Shown: positions 7,497-15,013 of the stretch, in pieces
How the letters are laid out: each line of letters starts with the position of its first letter
How positions within the stretch are numbered: position 1 is the stretch's first letter
Translations under genes and position numbers: made by a program
DNA from: MWAR01 sp036567845
Lineage (GTDB): Bacteria > Muiribacteriota > Ozemobacteria > Ozemobacterales > Ozemobacteraceae
Length of the DNA: 64,000 nt
NCBI GenBank assembly: GCA_036567845.1
Contig: DATCTT010000187.1
Location: 1 to 64,000, forward strand
Direction of reading: 5' to 3'
Notes under the pieces: model-generated
The model's input: only the letters and a program-made list of their open reading frames with translations
The model's database searches: none
Told to the model about the DNA's origin: nothing

Positions 7497-8365
7497 AACA
7501 TTCTCGGGTGGAGCATCTCAGAGTCATTCATGATCGTGCCCTTTCATCGGCGGAAAACATGGCATGTGATGAAGTGCTGGGGCGGTCGATGCTGATTCGG
7601 GGCGGGGCGGCGTTTGCCCGGTTTTACCGATGGAGCCCGCCGACGTTGTCGTTCGGCTTTTTTCAGCCTGTCGAGCGATTGATCGACCCGGCCGCCGCTG
7701 CTACCGCCGGGATCGGTCTGGTGCGTCGCTCGTCCGGCGGGAAGATGGTGTTCCATGCCGACGAGATCACGTTCGCGATCGGGATGCCCCTGCGGCTGCT
7801 CCGGGGTGACGCTCCGGGAAGCTCGGACTTTCTCACCTGTTTCCGGGCCGTCATGCAGCCTCTCGTCGATGCCCTGAGCGCGGCGGGGGTGCCGGCCCGA
7901 TTCTCTGCGGATCACGAGATCGAGTCGGGACGGTCAGACCGTATCCATTGCTACGCGGCGGCAGCGGGCCACTCCGTCTATGCGGGGCCGAAAAAACTCG
8001 TGGGGGCAGCCGGCATCGTGAAAGGGGAGATTCTCACGGTTCATGGTTCCCTGCCGATCACGCGCACCCCGCTGCCCGGTACGCTGTTTCTCGGGCCGGC
8101 ACGGTCGGCTGTCCTGCCCGATATCGCGGTGCTGACCGATTTCATCGGGGCCGAAGAGATCGGCATGCTTCCGGGGCAGATCGCCGGGTGTCTTGCTGAG
8201 CGGTTCAACCTCGTGACGGCCGAATCGGAATACGAGCCGGTCGAAAGCCGGGAAATCGAGATCCTGAGCCGTGAAAAATACGCCCGCCTCGACTGGAAAT
8301 CCCTCCCATCCGCAACCTGGGAAGAATCCCTGGCTTCCGCAGATCTTCAGGACGCCCACGCATAG
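7493..8365 (+). CDS. Lipoate-protein ligase / octanoyltransferase-like (BPL_LplA_LipB)
   Basis: A 290-residue member of the biotin/lipoate ligase fold. Seen are RFYRWSPPTLSFGFFQP near the N-terminus, the substrate-loop signature RRSSGGKMVFH, and the catalytic-lysine segment GPKKLVGAAG. Such proteins attach lipoate or octanoate to E2 and GcvH domains. Whether this one is LplA- or LipM-like cannot be told from motifs alone. The start is a TTG at 7493 that overlaps the DUF2442 stop and has GGAAG upstream; GTG at 7508 is an alternative. The head-to-tail overlap suggests it shares the DUF4160-DUF2442 transcript. Confidence 0.75.
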   Translation: MKHSRVEHLRVIHDRALSSAENMACDEVLGRSMLIRGGAAFARFYRWSPPTLSFGFFQPVERLIDPAAAATAGIGLVRRSSGGKMVFHADEITFAIGMPLRLLRGDAPGSSDFLTCFRAVMQPLVDALSAAGVPARFSADHEIESGRSDRIHCYAAAAGHSVYAGPKKLVGAAGIVKGEILTVHGSLPITRTPLPGTLFLGPARSAVLPDIAVLTDFIGAEEIGMLPGQIAGCLAERFNLVTAESEYEPVESREIEILSREKYARLDWKSLPSATWEESLASADLQDAHA

Positions 8366-8374
8366 CCCAAAAGC

Positions 8375-8500
8375 ACATCCGCAGATGTCGCAGATGACAC
8401 AGATTCCTTTATAGAAAAAACTTCGAAGGATGTCCGTGGATTCCGATCATCGCGAATCATTCTCCTCGTTTCCTGTATATCCGCGATCACGGATGTGGTG
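8375..8500. repeat. Dispersed repeat family B, second copy
   Basis: ACATCCGCAGATGTCGCAGA then TGACACAGATTCC, with a loosely inverted right part around 8447-8500 (TATATCCGCGATCACGGATG). Compare 3085-3232. The whole 8366-8657 gap is repeat DNA with no gene. Confidence 0.55.
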
Positions 8501-8509
8501 TGATACCCC

Positions 8510-8530
8510 GGGCGGGTTTGAAACCCGCCC
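8510..8530. repeat. Palindromic repeat family C
   Basis: GGGCGGGTTT-G-AAACCCGCCC, a nearly perfect 21-base palindrome followed by CTACG. Related shorter forms occur at 4891 and in the 13742 and 13849 units. Confidence 0.7.
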
Positions 8531-8593
8531 CTACGTCCTCTCCGTGTTCGGTGGCTCTGGGAGGTGTGCCCTTCCGTGCCTTCACGGTGAAAA

Positions 8594-8637
8594 ATCCTCT
8601 GTGCCTCTGTGATGCGTCTCCTCCGTCTCTTGTGGTG
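8594..8637. repeat. Right arm of repeat family A
   Basis: ATCCTCTGTGCCTCTGTGAT followed by GCGTCTCCTCCGTCTCTTGTGGT. It resembles the right arms at 13268 and 15014; no matching left arm is present. Confidence 0.55.
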
Positions 8638-8657
8638 AGATGTTCTTCTCTGGGAGG

Positions 8658-8686
8658 TTGCAAACCGGGGACGGTTTGATTATCTT
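8658..8686 (+). promoter_or_regulatory. Promoter of the MBL/cNMP gene
   Basis: TTGCAA (8658-8663), 17 bases, TATCTT (8681-8686). Predicted start near 8693, which makes the upstream TTG at 8690 unlikely and favours ATG at 8726. Confidence 0.5.
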
Positions 8687-8725
8687 TCCTTGATTGTGCT
8701 GGAGACGACACAAAAGCCGAATGTC

Positions 8726-10915
8726 ATGCCTGAAATCGAAGTAACACAGCTCCCTCGCGGTGGAACCCTCATCCGGACCCCCGCGGGTGTGCTGCAGGTC
8801 GGGGCAACGCCCGAGACCATCAAGGACACCCTGCACATCATGGGTGATGTGCCGGACACCTTCGTGTTGCCCAACCGGCTCTTCAGCACCGAGCGCGGCG
8901 TCTCGCTGGCCGACATCGAGTTCCCCGCCTATTACAACTATTTCCTCAAGAAGCGCAGCATCAAGGTCATCGGCCAGACGCACCAGCTCGAGACGATCAT
9001 GGGCGTGCTGAAAGAGGCCGTGCTCGGCCCCGACTCCATCAGCCTTCAGCGGGAATACCCCTTCGGCGTCAACCGCGAGCTCATTCCCGATCTGCGGGCC
9101 GAGATGGAGTTCTTCCGCGCGAAAGACGCGTCCGGGCTGCGGAAGATGGAAATGAGCGACATGGCGATCGGCGTCCCGTGGGGCCCGAACAACCGCGTGC
9201 CGTTCGGAACCCTTGCCCTCGAGCGCACCCCGAAGGGCATGCTGCGTGTCGTCGATGGGGCCCGGGTGCTCGCCGAAGTGCCGCTGGATGTCACGTTCGG
9301 TGACCGCCAGTTCCCCGAGCGCAAAAAGCCGTTCGAGCCGCCCCTCTTCGGCGTGACGGTCATCGGCTCGGGCCACGGCTTCGATCCGAAGGAGATGACG
9401 AGCGGCTTCATCGTCTGGGTGAACCGCCGCGGCATCCTCGTCGACCCGCCCGTCGACTCGACCCACTGGCTCAAGGCGATGGACATCAACCCCCGCCTGA
9501 TCGACGACTGCATTCTCACCCACTGCCATGCCGACCACGACTCCGGCATTCTGCAGAAGATCCTCGAAGAGAAAAAAATCAATCTCTATACAACCGAGAC
9601 GATCATGGAAAGCTGCGTGCGCAAGTATCGCGCGCTGACCGGACTGTCGCACAAGACGTTCGTCGGGCTGTTCCATTTCCATTCGGTGACGCTGCAAGTT
9701 CCGATCCGTATCCATGGCGGTGAGTTCCGGTTCTTCTACACGCTGCACTCGATCCCCACCATCGGTTTCGAGGTGTATTTCCAGGGAAAAAGCTTCGCCT
9801 ACTCGTCGGATTCGCTCTACGATCCGCCGACCGTGCGCAAGCTGTTCGACATGGGCGCGATCAACCGGTACCGGATGATCGAGCTGATGAACTTTCCCTG
9901 GCATCACACGGCCATCTTCCATGAGGCCGGCATTCCGCCGATCCACACCCCGATCAAGAACTTGGCCGAGCTGCCCGAGAACGTCCAGGAGCGGCTGTAT
10001 CTGATCCACGTGTCGGAACGCTCGATTCCGGCGGGAACGAAGCTGCGCAAGGCTCCGGCCGGCCCCGACGACACGCTGGTGATTCCCGTCACGGCCCCGG
10101 TCAGCAACGAGGCGCTGCAGTATCTCGACGTGCTCAGTCACATCGACCTGTTCTCGGAGCTTCCGATCGAGAAGGCCCGGGAGTTCCTGACGCTGGTCAA
10201 GGTCGAGACCTTCCATGAGGGCGACGTCATTTTCCGGCAGGGAACAGTCGGCGAGCGGTTCTTCATGGTCGTCAACGGTCGTGCCCAGGTGCGGCGCGAC
10301 GGCGTCGTGCTGAAGACCTATACCAACAACGATTATTTCGGCGAGACCTCGATGATCCTCAACATGCCCCGCAATGCCGATGTCGTGGCCGAAAGCGAGC
10401 TGAAGGTGCTCGCGATGGATAAATACGACTTCCTGTATTTCATTCGCGGCTCCGAGATCGCCCGGCACATGAAGGTCATCGCCGAGAACCGCGAATACGA
10501 CACCTGGACGCTGTTCGACGAAGCCCCGCTGCTGCACGGACTGTCGGCGACGCAGCGCACCCAGCTCCAGGGCATCATGACGCGGGTCGAGTTCGCCGAC
10601 GAGAAGATCATCGCGAAGGAAGGCGCCGAGCGCGATACGATCTATCTCGTCGATTCCGGCACCGTCGCGATGTCCCGCTGTGGACGCCGGGTGGCCCGGG
10701 CGCGGCGCGGCAGCCTGTTCATGCGGATCTACTCGACCCCGGCCCGGGGGCGGCACCGGTTCACCCTGACGGCCGCGGGGCCCGTGGTCGCATATACGAT
10801 CGATACGATGGAGTTTTACCGCTTTCTGGAGCGGAATCCGGGGGTGTTCCTGCTGCTGCGCGAGGCGAAGATCCGAGCCCAGATCGTCGTCGATGAGCGG
10901 AACGGCCGCCCGTGA
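8726..10915 (+). CDS. Metallo-beta-lactamase-fold hydrolase with two cNMP-binding domains
   Basis: A 729-residue cytoplasmic protein. The N-terminal half holds a metallo-beta-lactamase core with HCHADH at residues 266-271 and further metal-ligand candidates in YSSDSLYDP and NFPWHHTAIF. A cyclic-nucleotide-binding domain follows at about 475-570 (EGDVIFRQG ... NNDYFGETSMILNMPRNADV, close to the PRxA phosphate cassette). A second, weaker one lies at about 600-700 (DEKIIAKEGAERDTIYLVDSG). The layout resembles proteins annotated as cAMP/cGMP-dependent cyclic-nucleotide phosphodiesterases, so a self-regulated phosphodiesterase is plausible but unproven. The next gene starts 11 bases downstream. 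Confidence 0.8.
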   Translation: MPEIEVTQLPRGGTLIRTPAGVLQVGATPETIKDTLHIMGDVPDTFVLPNRLFSTERGVSLADIEFPAYYNYFLKKRSIKVIGQTHQLETIMGVLKEAVLGPDSISLQREYPFGVNRELIPDLRAEMEFFRAKDASGLRKMEMSDMAIGVPWGPNNRVPFGTLALERTPKGMLRVVDGARVLAEVPLDVTFGDRQFPERKKPFEPPLFGVTVIGSGHGFDPKEMTSGFIVWVNRRGILVDPPVDSTHWLKAMDINPRLIDDCILTHCHADHDSGILQKILEEKKINLYTTETIMESCVRKYRALTGLSHKTFVGLFHFHSVTLQVPIRIHGGEFRFFYTLHSIPTIGFEVYFQGKSFAYSSDSLYDPPTVRKLFDMGAINRYRMIELMNFPWHHTAIFHEAGIPPIHTPIKNLAELPENVQERLYLIHVSERSIPAGTKLRKAPAGPDDTLVIPVTAPVSNEALQYLDVLSHIDLFSELPIEKAREFLTLVKVETFHEGDVIFRQGTVGERFFMVVNGRAQVRRDGVVLKTYTNNDYFGETSMILNMPRNADVVAESELKVLAMDKYDFLYFIRGSEIARHMKVIAENREYDTWTLFDEAPLLHGLSATQRTQLQGIMTRVEFADEKIIAKEGAERDTIYLVDSGTVAMSRCGRRVARARRGSLFMRIYSTPARGRHRFTLTAAGPVVAYTIDTMEFYRFLERNPGVFLLLREAKIRAQIVVDERNGRP

Positions 10916-10926
10916 AAGGATAACCC

Positions 10927-11871
10927 ATGATCGACAAGTTCCAGGCGGTGCTGCTCGGATACGCGATCGGTGACGCTCTTGCCGCGCCGATCGAGGATGT
11001 CATCCGCGACCCGGCGATCGGCCATCAGCGCGTGACGGGGTATGTCAAAGCCATGCCGTCCCACCCGGTCGCCCATCTCGAGCCCGGCCAGTATTCGGAT
11101 GAAACCCAGATCATGCTGCTCGTGGCCGAGAGCCTCGTCGAGAAACGCTCGTTCTCGGTCGACGATCTCGCCCACCGGTTCGTGGACTGGTACCAGACCC
11201 AGAAGCTGCGCACCGCCTGGCGGTTTCCGGGAAACACGATGATGAAGGCCTGCCGCAAACTCGCGGCCGGCGTTCCCTGGGCGCAGGCCGGATTCCCGTC
11301 GGCCGGCGTCGTCGCTTCGGCCCGGGCTGTTCCTATAGCTCTTGCTATGTGGCGTTCGCCGGGCCTGCTCAAGGATGCCCTCGACAAGTCGTGCCGGATC
11401 ACGCATACCGATCCGCGTGCGGTGGCCGGGGCGATTGTTCTGGCCACGGTGATCCGCATGGGGCTCGAGGGCAGCGAGCCCTCGGCGGATGTCATCGTGA
11501 ATGCGGCGATCGAGCGGGCGCAGGGCTTCGCGCCCGAGATCGTCCGGCGGCTCAAGACGATGCGGGATGCGCTTCGCGCCGAACCGGCCGTCGCCATGCA
11601 GCAGATCGGCGTCAGCGGCTTCGCCATGGAGGCGGTGCCGGCCGCGCTGTACTGGTTCCTGCGGCATCCGCGCAAGTTCGACGAGATGATCGTCGCCGCC
11701 GCCAATGTTGGCGGAGATGCCGACGCGATCGCAGCCATGGCCGGAGCCATGTTCGGCGCGTTCAACGGCCTGGCGGCCATTCCCGACAAGTGGTTCGACC
11801 GGCTCGAGAATGCCCCCCGCATCCGCCAGCTCGGCTGCGACCTCTACCGCCTCTCCACCCCCCAGAAGTAA
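10927..11871 (+). CDS. ADP-ribosylglycohydrolase family protein
   Basis: A 314-residue DraG/ARH-fold hydrolase, expected to remove ADP-ribose from proteins or related substrates using two Mg ions. Visible are the N-terminal AVLLGYAIGDALAAPIE, the first metal site GQYSDETQIMLL (usually GxxTDDT, here SDE), and the distal site NVGGDADAIAAMAGAM (usually GGDTDT). It has an AAAGGATAA Shine-Dalgarno and follows the MBL/cNMP gene by 11 bases, so they probably form one operon linking nucleotide signalling and ADP-ribosyl chemistry. The target is unknown. Confidence 0.88.
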   Translation: MIDKFQAVLLGYAIGDALAAPIEDVIRDPAIGHQRVTGYVKAMPSHPVAHLEPGQYSDETQIMLLVAESLVEKRSFSVDDLAHRFVDWYQTQKLRTAWRFPGNTMMKACRKLAAGVPWAQAGFPSAGVVASARAVPIALAMWRSPGLLKDALDKSCRITHTDPRAVAGAIVLATVIRMGLEGSEPSADVIVNAAIERAQGFAPEIVRRLKTMRDALRAEPAVAMQQIGVSGFAMEAVPAALYWFLRHPRKFDEMIVAAANVGGDADAIAAMAGAMFGAFNGLAAIPDKWFDRLENAPRIRQLGCDLYRLSTPQK

Positions 11872-11877
11872 GGAAGA

Positions 11878-12050
11878 CCGGGAATTTTCATCACGGAGAA
11901 CACGGAGAGCACAGAGAATTCACAGAGAGGACCTTTTGGAAAAGGGTTCTTTGTAAATTCATTCTGATTAGTTTGTTGTTGTGCTTTTTTATGGTGTTGT
12001 AGAGAATCTCTGTGAAACCTCTGTGTCCATTGTGTTCTCTGTGATTCGCT
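11878..12050. repeat. Repeat family A, tandem copy 1
   Basis: Left arm with ATCACGGAGAACACGGAGAG and a loosely inverted right arm with ACCTCTGTGTCCATTGTGTT, around a 74-base AT-rich middle. It repeats at exactly 207-base spacing as 12085-12257 with only five differences by eye. The region is non-coding. Confidence 0.85.
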
Positions 12051-12084
12051 TTTGTCCCTCTCTCCCCCTCAGAAGGGAACAACA

Positions 12085-12257
12085 CCGGGAATTTTCATCA
12101 CAGAGAACACGGAGAGCACAGAGAATTCACAGAGAGGACCTTTTGGAAAAGGGTTCTTTGTATATTCATTCTGATTAGTTTGTTGTTGTACTTTTTTATG
12201 GTGTTGTAGAAAATCTCTGTGAAACCTCTGTGTCCATTGTGTCCTCTGTGATTCGCT
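12085..12257. repeat. Repeat family A, tandem copy 2
   Basis: Second unit of the 207-base-period duplication (see 11878-12050), ending 26 bases before the moaC start. No indels separate the two copies, which points to a recent duplication. Confidence 0.85.
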
Positions 12258-12282
12258 GTTGCTTTTTTATAAAGGGGTATAT

Positions 12283-13203
12283 ATGACTGAATCGCTGACG
12301 CATCTCGATCTTGAGGGGCGGGTGAAGATGGTGGACGTGGGGGGCAAGGCCGTCACGAAACGGCGCGCTGTTGCCTTCGGCTCGGTGCGCGTCGGCGAAA
12401 AGGCGCTTTCCCTTCTGCGCGACGGACAGATCGCCAAGGGCGATGCCTGGGCCGCGACCCGGGTGGCGGCTATCATGGCGGCTAAACGCACATCCGATCT
12501 GATCCCCCTGACCCACCCGATCCGCCTCGATGCGGTGAATATCACCCTCGCCCCCTGGGGCGCGGAGCGCGTCGCCATCGTTGCCGAAGCCGTGGCGAGC
12601 GACCGGACCGGTGTCGAGATGGAGGCCATGACGGCGGTTTCGGTTGCCCAGCTGAACCTGTATGACATGGTCAAGGGCGTGACGAAGGGCGTGATGCTCG
12701 AAAGCAGTCGCCTGCTGCTCAAAACCGGTGGCAAAAGCGGCGACTGGATGGGCGACGGCGTCGAAGCCGGCAGGATCGAGAAGCTCGCGACCAGCCGGGC
12801 AAAGGGTATTCCCAAAGATCCGACCGACGAGGTCATGGCCCGGGTCGGGTTTGGCGTCGAGGGGGATGCCCACGGCGGCGACTGGCACCGGCAGGTTTCC
12901 CTGCTCGGGATCGAGAGCATCCGGAAAATGCAGGAGAAAGGTCTGAAGGTGGATTTCGGCTCGTTTGCCGAGAATGTCGCCACCTCCGGAATATGCCTGT
13001 ATGAGCTTCCTGTCGGTTCCCTGATCTGGAGCGAGGGCGGCGTTCTGCTCGAAGTGACGCAGATCGGCAAGGAGTGCCACACGAAGTGCGCCGTCTACCA
13101 CAAGGCCGGCGACTGCGTCATGCCCCGTGAGGGCATCTTCGCCCGCGTCCTCGCCGGTGGCCCCCTCAAAACCACCCACCCCCTCCTCGCCATTAGGATG
13201 TGA
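12283..13203 (+). CDS. moaC: MoaC-MOSC fusion (molybdenum cofactor)
   Basis: A 306-residue two-domain protein. Residues 1-155 are MoaC, which makes cyclic pyranopterin monophosphate together with MoaA. Seen are MVDVGGKAVTKRRAVA, the RTSDLIPLTHPI pocket and EMEAMTAVSVAQLNLYDMVK. Residues 160-306 are a MOSC domain: GVEGDAHGGDWHRQVSLL, FAENVATSGI, ECHTKCAVYHKAGDC with Cys residues suited to sulfur or metal transfer. The ATG at 12283 has AAAGGGG 6 bases upstream; codons before it translate the repeat. mobB follows after a repeat hairpin, so these are neighbouring molybdenum-cofactor genes, though no other moa gene is in view. Confidence 0.92.
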   Translation: MTESLTHLDLEGRVKMVDVGGKAVTKRRAVAFGSVRVGEKALSLLRDGQIAKGDAWAATRVAAIMAAKRTSDLIPLTHPIRLDAVNITLAPWGAERVAIVAEAVASDRTGVEMEAMTAVSVAQLNLYDMVKGVTKGVMLESSRLLLKTGGKSGDWMGDGVEAGRIEKLATSRAKGIPKDPTDEVMARVGFGVEGDAHGGDWHRQVSLLGIESIRKMQEKGLKVDFGSFAENVATSGICLYELPVGSLIWSEGGVLLEVTQIGKECHTKCAVYHKAGDCVMPREGIFARVLAGGPLKTTHPLLAIRM

Positions 13204-13219
13204 GTGATGACGAGGGTGC

Positions 13220-13292
13220 ACCACAGAGACACGGAGACACAGAGAAAGCGCTCGAAAAAGAATTCTTCTCTGTGCCTCTGTGTCTCTGTGGT
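13220..13292. repeat. Repeat family A hairpin (MITE-like)
   Basis: Left arm 13220-13244 begins ACCACAGAGACACGGAGACA. Right arm 13268-13292 is its inverted partner with two mismatches over 25 bases. The loop is 23 bases. The element lies between moaC-MOSC and mobB and ends 15 bases before mobB. Confidence 0.85.
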
Positions 13293-13307
13293 TCGTTGAA
13301 GCCCCCG

Positions 13308-13745
13308 ATGCGTATCATACGGTTTCTGGGGAGGTCGGGGAGCGGGAAGACGACGCTGATCGATGCTCTGGTGAAGCGGCTTTCGCACCTCCGGATCGCC
13401 GTCATCAAGCACACGCGCCATCCGCTCGACCCGCCGGCGTCCGGCAAGGACACCGCCTGCCACCTGGCCGCGGGGGCCGTCGCCAGCGCCGGTATCTCGC
13501 CCGGCCGAGCCGAGCTGTTCATCCAGGGGGACGTCGAGATCGGCATCGATGCAATGATCGCGTTCGTGGCGGACCGCGTCGATCTCGTGTTCGTCGAAGG
13601 CGCCCGCGAATACGACGCCCCGACCATCCTGATCGGCGATCTCCCAGACGGTTCTATTGCGAGCAATATCATAACCCGCCTGCCTGTCCATCCGGATGTC
13701 CCTCCCGATCTCCCGCAACGCCTTCTCTCGCCCTCTCATCCGTAG
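13308..13745 (+). CDS. mobB: Molybdopterin-guanine dinucleotide adapter protein MobB
   Basis: A 145-residue P-loop GTPase that assists MobA in attaching GMP to molybdopterin. The protein opens MRIIRFLGRSGSGKTTLIDAL, with Walker A at residues 8-15, then the MobB-typical IAVIKHTRHP and LVFVEGAREYDAPTILI. It is on the short side for the family. ATG 13308 is chosen because earlier in-frame codons translate the repeat hairpin. No Shine-Dalgarno is obvious, so translation may depend on the upstream transcript from moaC. Confidence 0.87.
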   Translation: MRIIRFLGRSGSGKTTLIDALVKRLSHLRIAVIKHTRHPLDPPASGKDTACHLAAGAVASAGISPGRAELFIQGDVEIGIDAMIAFVADRVDLVFVEGAREYDAPTILIGDLPDGSIASNIITRLPVHPDVPPDLPQRLLSPSHP

Positions 13746-13874
13746 GGGGCATCACGATGCGCCCGGAATGTTCTTGGGATATCAGGATACGGTTTCACCA
13801 CAGAGGCACAGAGACACAGAGTTCGAGCCGAATACCGCCCTCTCGCCCGTAGGGGCGCATCGCGATGCACCTGG
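13742..13874. repeat. Direct repeat of a CGTAGGGGC-type unit
   Basis: The segment from 13742 (CGTAGGGGGCATCACGATGC ... GATATCAGGATACGGTTTCA) recurs from 13849 (CGTAGGGGCGCATCGCGATG ... GATATCAGAACCGGTTTTCA). The two are about 107 bases apart and belong to the family C style of palindromes. Confidence 0.6.
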
Positions 13875-13971
13875 GATATTCTCGAGATATCAGAACCGGT
13901 TTTCAATCACGGAGGAACCAAGGCACAGATTCTTCCAAGGGCTCTTCTCTGTGCCTCTGTGTCTCTGTGGT
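13797..13971. repeat. Repeat family A element with inner DNA
   Basis: Left arm 13797-13821 begins ACCACAGAGGCACAGAGACA. Right arm 13947-13971 is CTCTGTGCCTCTGTGTCTCT...GGT, its inverted partner. About 125 bases lie between them, including one unit of the 13849 direct repeat. It fills the gap between mobB and the YqgF-like gene. Confidence 0.8.
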
Positions 13972-14042
13972 GAAGCGGTTTTCTCGAGGAGCTAACGATC
14001 TTCTGGCGGGATGACGATAGGTATCCCGTGATAGGAGACGTC

Positions 14043-14081
14043 ATGATGGTTGGGCTCTGCCGGAATTCCGGGATTCGATGA
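14043..14081 (+). CDS. Candidate 12-codon upstream ORF coupled to the YqgF-like gene
   Basis: ATGATG at 14043 starts MMVGLCRNSGIR and stops at TGA 14079-14081, which overlaps the next gene's start as ATGA. An AGGAG site (14033-14037) serves this short frame, while the downstream gene has no site of its own. That arrangement suggests translational coupling, or simply a leader that delivers ribosomes. Conservation is unknown. Confidence 0.35.
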   Translation: MMVGLCRNSGIR

Positions 14082-14533
14082 AGTATCTGCTGGCTCTCGA
14101 TCCGGGTTCCGACAAGTGCGGGTACGCCGTGGTGCGGTATGACCGCTCTCTCGTCGAAAAGGGAGTTGTGTACCTTGCCGAGCTGCACCGCACGCTTCAG
14201 CGCATATGCCGGGCGCCGCTTCCCGAGGTCATCGTGCTTGGCAGCGGAACGGCCGCGGCTGCCGTTTCCCATCTGATCGAAGATCTCGATCTCGGCGTCC
14301 CCGTCCGCATCGGGGAGGAGCGCAACTCGACCAGGGAAGCGCGCGACCGGTACTTCCGGGATCATCCTCCGACTGGCCTCTGGCGGCTCGTTCCCCTGGG
14401 CCTTCAGATTCCTCCGGTTCCCGTCGACGACTACGCCGCCCTCATCATCGCCGAACGGTACATCATCAAGAACAAATTGGGGGAAGAGAACGCACCACAG
14501 AGGCACGGAGACACAGAGGTCGATCAAGGATGA
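14078..14533 (+). CDS. YqgF/RuvC-like RNase H-fold protein
   Basis: A 151-residue protein opening MKYLLALDPGSDKCGYAVV, the first catalytic strand of the YqgF/RuvC nuclease fold (Asp in LDPG). It continues with LPEVIVLGSGTAAA and VRIGEERNSTREARDRYF, and ends the fold with VPVDDYAALIIAERYI, where the paired Asp residues may be catalytic. It may act in pre-16S rRNA end processing or DNA junction cutting; motifs do not decide. The last 13 residues (APQRHGDTEVDQG) are translated from the left arm of a repeat element, so the natural C-terminus has been replaced or extended by the insertion. Confidence 0.65.
   Translation: MKYLLALDPGSDKCGYAVVRYDRSLVEKGVVYLAELHRTLQRICRAPLPEVIVLGSGTAAAAVSHLIEDLDLGVPVRIGEERNSTREARDRYFRDHPPTGLWRLVPLGLQIPPVPVDDYAALIIAERYIIKNKLGEENAPQRHGDTEVDQG
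14494..14518. repeat. Left inverted repeat flanking the GxxExxY gene
   Basis: A 25-base arm starting ACCACAGAGGCACGGAGACA. It matches the inverse of 15014-15038 at 24 of 25 positions. It also encodes the tail of the preceding YqgF-like protein. Confidence 0.85.
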
Positions 14534-14913
14534 AGTCGGGGATGGATTCATATGAGCTGACGAACGAGGTCATTGGTGCTGCGATCGAGGTTCATAAAAC
14601 CCTTGGACCGGGGCTTCTGGAGTCTATCTACGAAAGATGCCTCTGCCATGAGCTGAGTCTGCGTGGCATCGAATATGTCCAGCAGCTGGAAATTCCGCTG
14701 ACCTATAAGGGAATGAGTCTGGACTCGTGTTATCGACTTGACATGATGGTTGTAGACCAGATCGTTGTTGAGGTGAAGTCCATCAAAACATTCGAGCCAA
14801 TTCATACGGCTCAGATTCTGACCTATCTTCGATTGACCGGTAAACGACTTGGCCTGTTGATGAACTTCAACTCCCCAGTTCTTTCCAAAACTATCAAGCG
14901 AGTCATCCTCTGA
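14530..14913 (+). CDS. GxxExxY family protein (PD-(D/E)XK-like nuclease fold)
   Basis: A 127-residue protein with the name motif GLLESIY at residues 28-34 (GPGLLESIYERCLCHEL). It also has YRLDMMVVDQIVVEVKSIKTFEPIHTAQILTYLRLTG, where D...EVK matches the PD-(D/E)XK nuclease core. It ends GLLMNFNSPVLSKTIKRVI, typical of TIGR04256. The biological role of the family is unknown. It is bracketed by 25-base inverted repeats at 14494 and 15014, the same family that occurs as empty hairpins elsewhere in the window, which raises the idea of a mobile or repeat-processing role. Confidence 0.85.
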   Translation: MKSGMDSYELTNEVIGAAIEVHKTLGPGLLESIYERCLCHELSLRGIEYVQQLEIPLTYKGMSLDSCYRLDMMVVDQIVVEVKSIKTFEPIHTAQILTYLRLTGKRLGLLMNFNSPVLSKTIKRVIL

Positions 14914-14959
14914 ATATATGCATGGAGTACACGAATGACTCGCCATGAAAGCAGAAAAA

Positions 14960-14977
14960 CTCTGTGCCTCTGTGGGT
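14960..14977. repeat. Partial internal right arm of family A
   Basis: CTCTGTGCCTCTGTGGGT, a shortened copy of the right arm located inside the element, 46 bases after the GxxExxY stop. Confidence 0.6.
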
Positions 14978-15013
14978 CGTTGTCTAATAAAAGCTACCAT
15001 GGTCTTGTCTTGG

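Noticed and set aside
8582..10756. A 724-codon minus-strand frame over the MBL/cNMP gene
   Set aside because: Antisense shadow; the plus-strand protein has intact catalytic and nucleotide-binding motifs.
11878..12257. Possible CRISPR array or tandem repeat locus
   Set aside because: Only two long units with internal inverted arms and a 34-base spacer; no short regularly spaced repeats and no cas genes.
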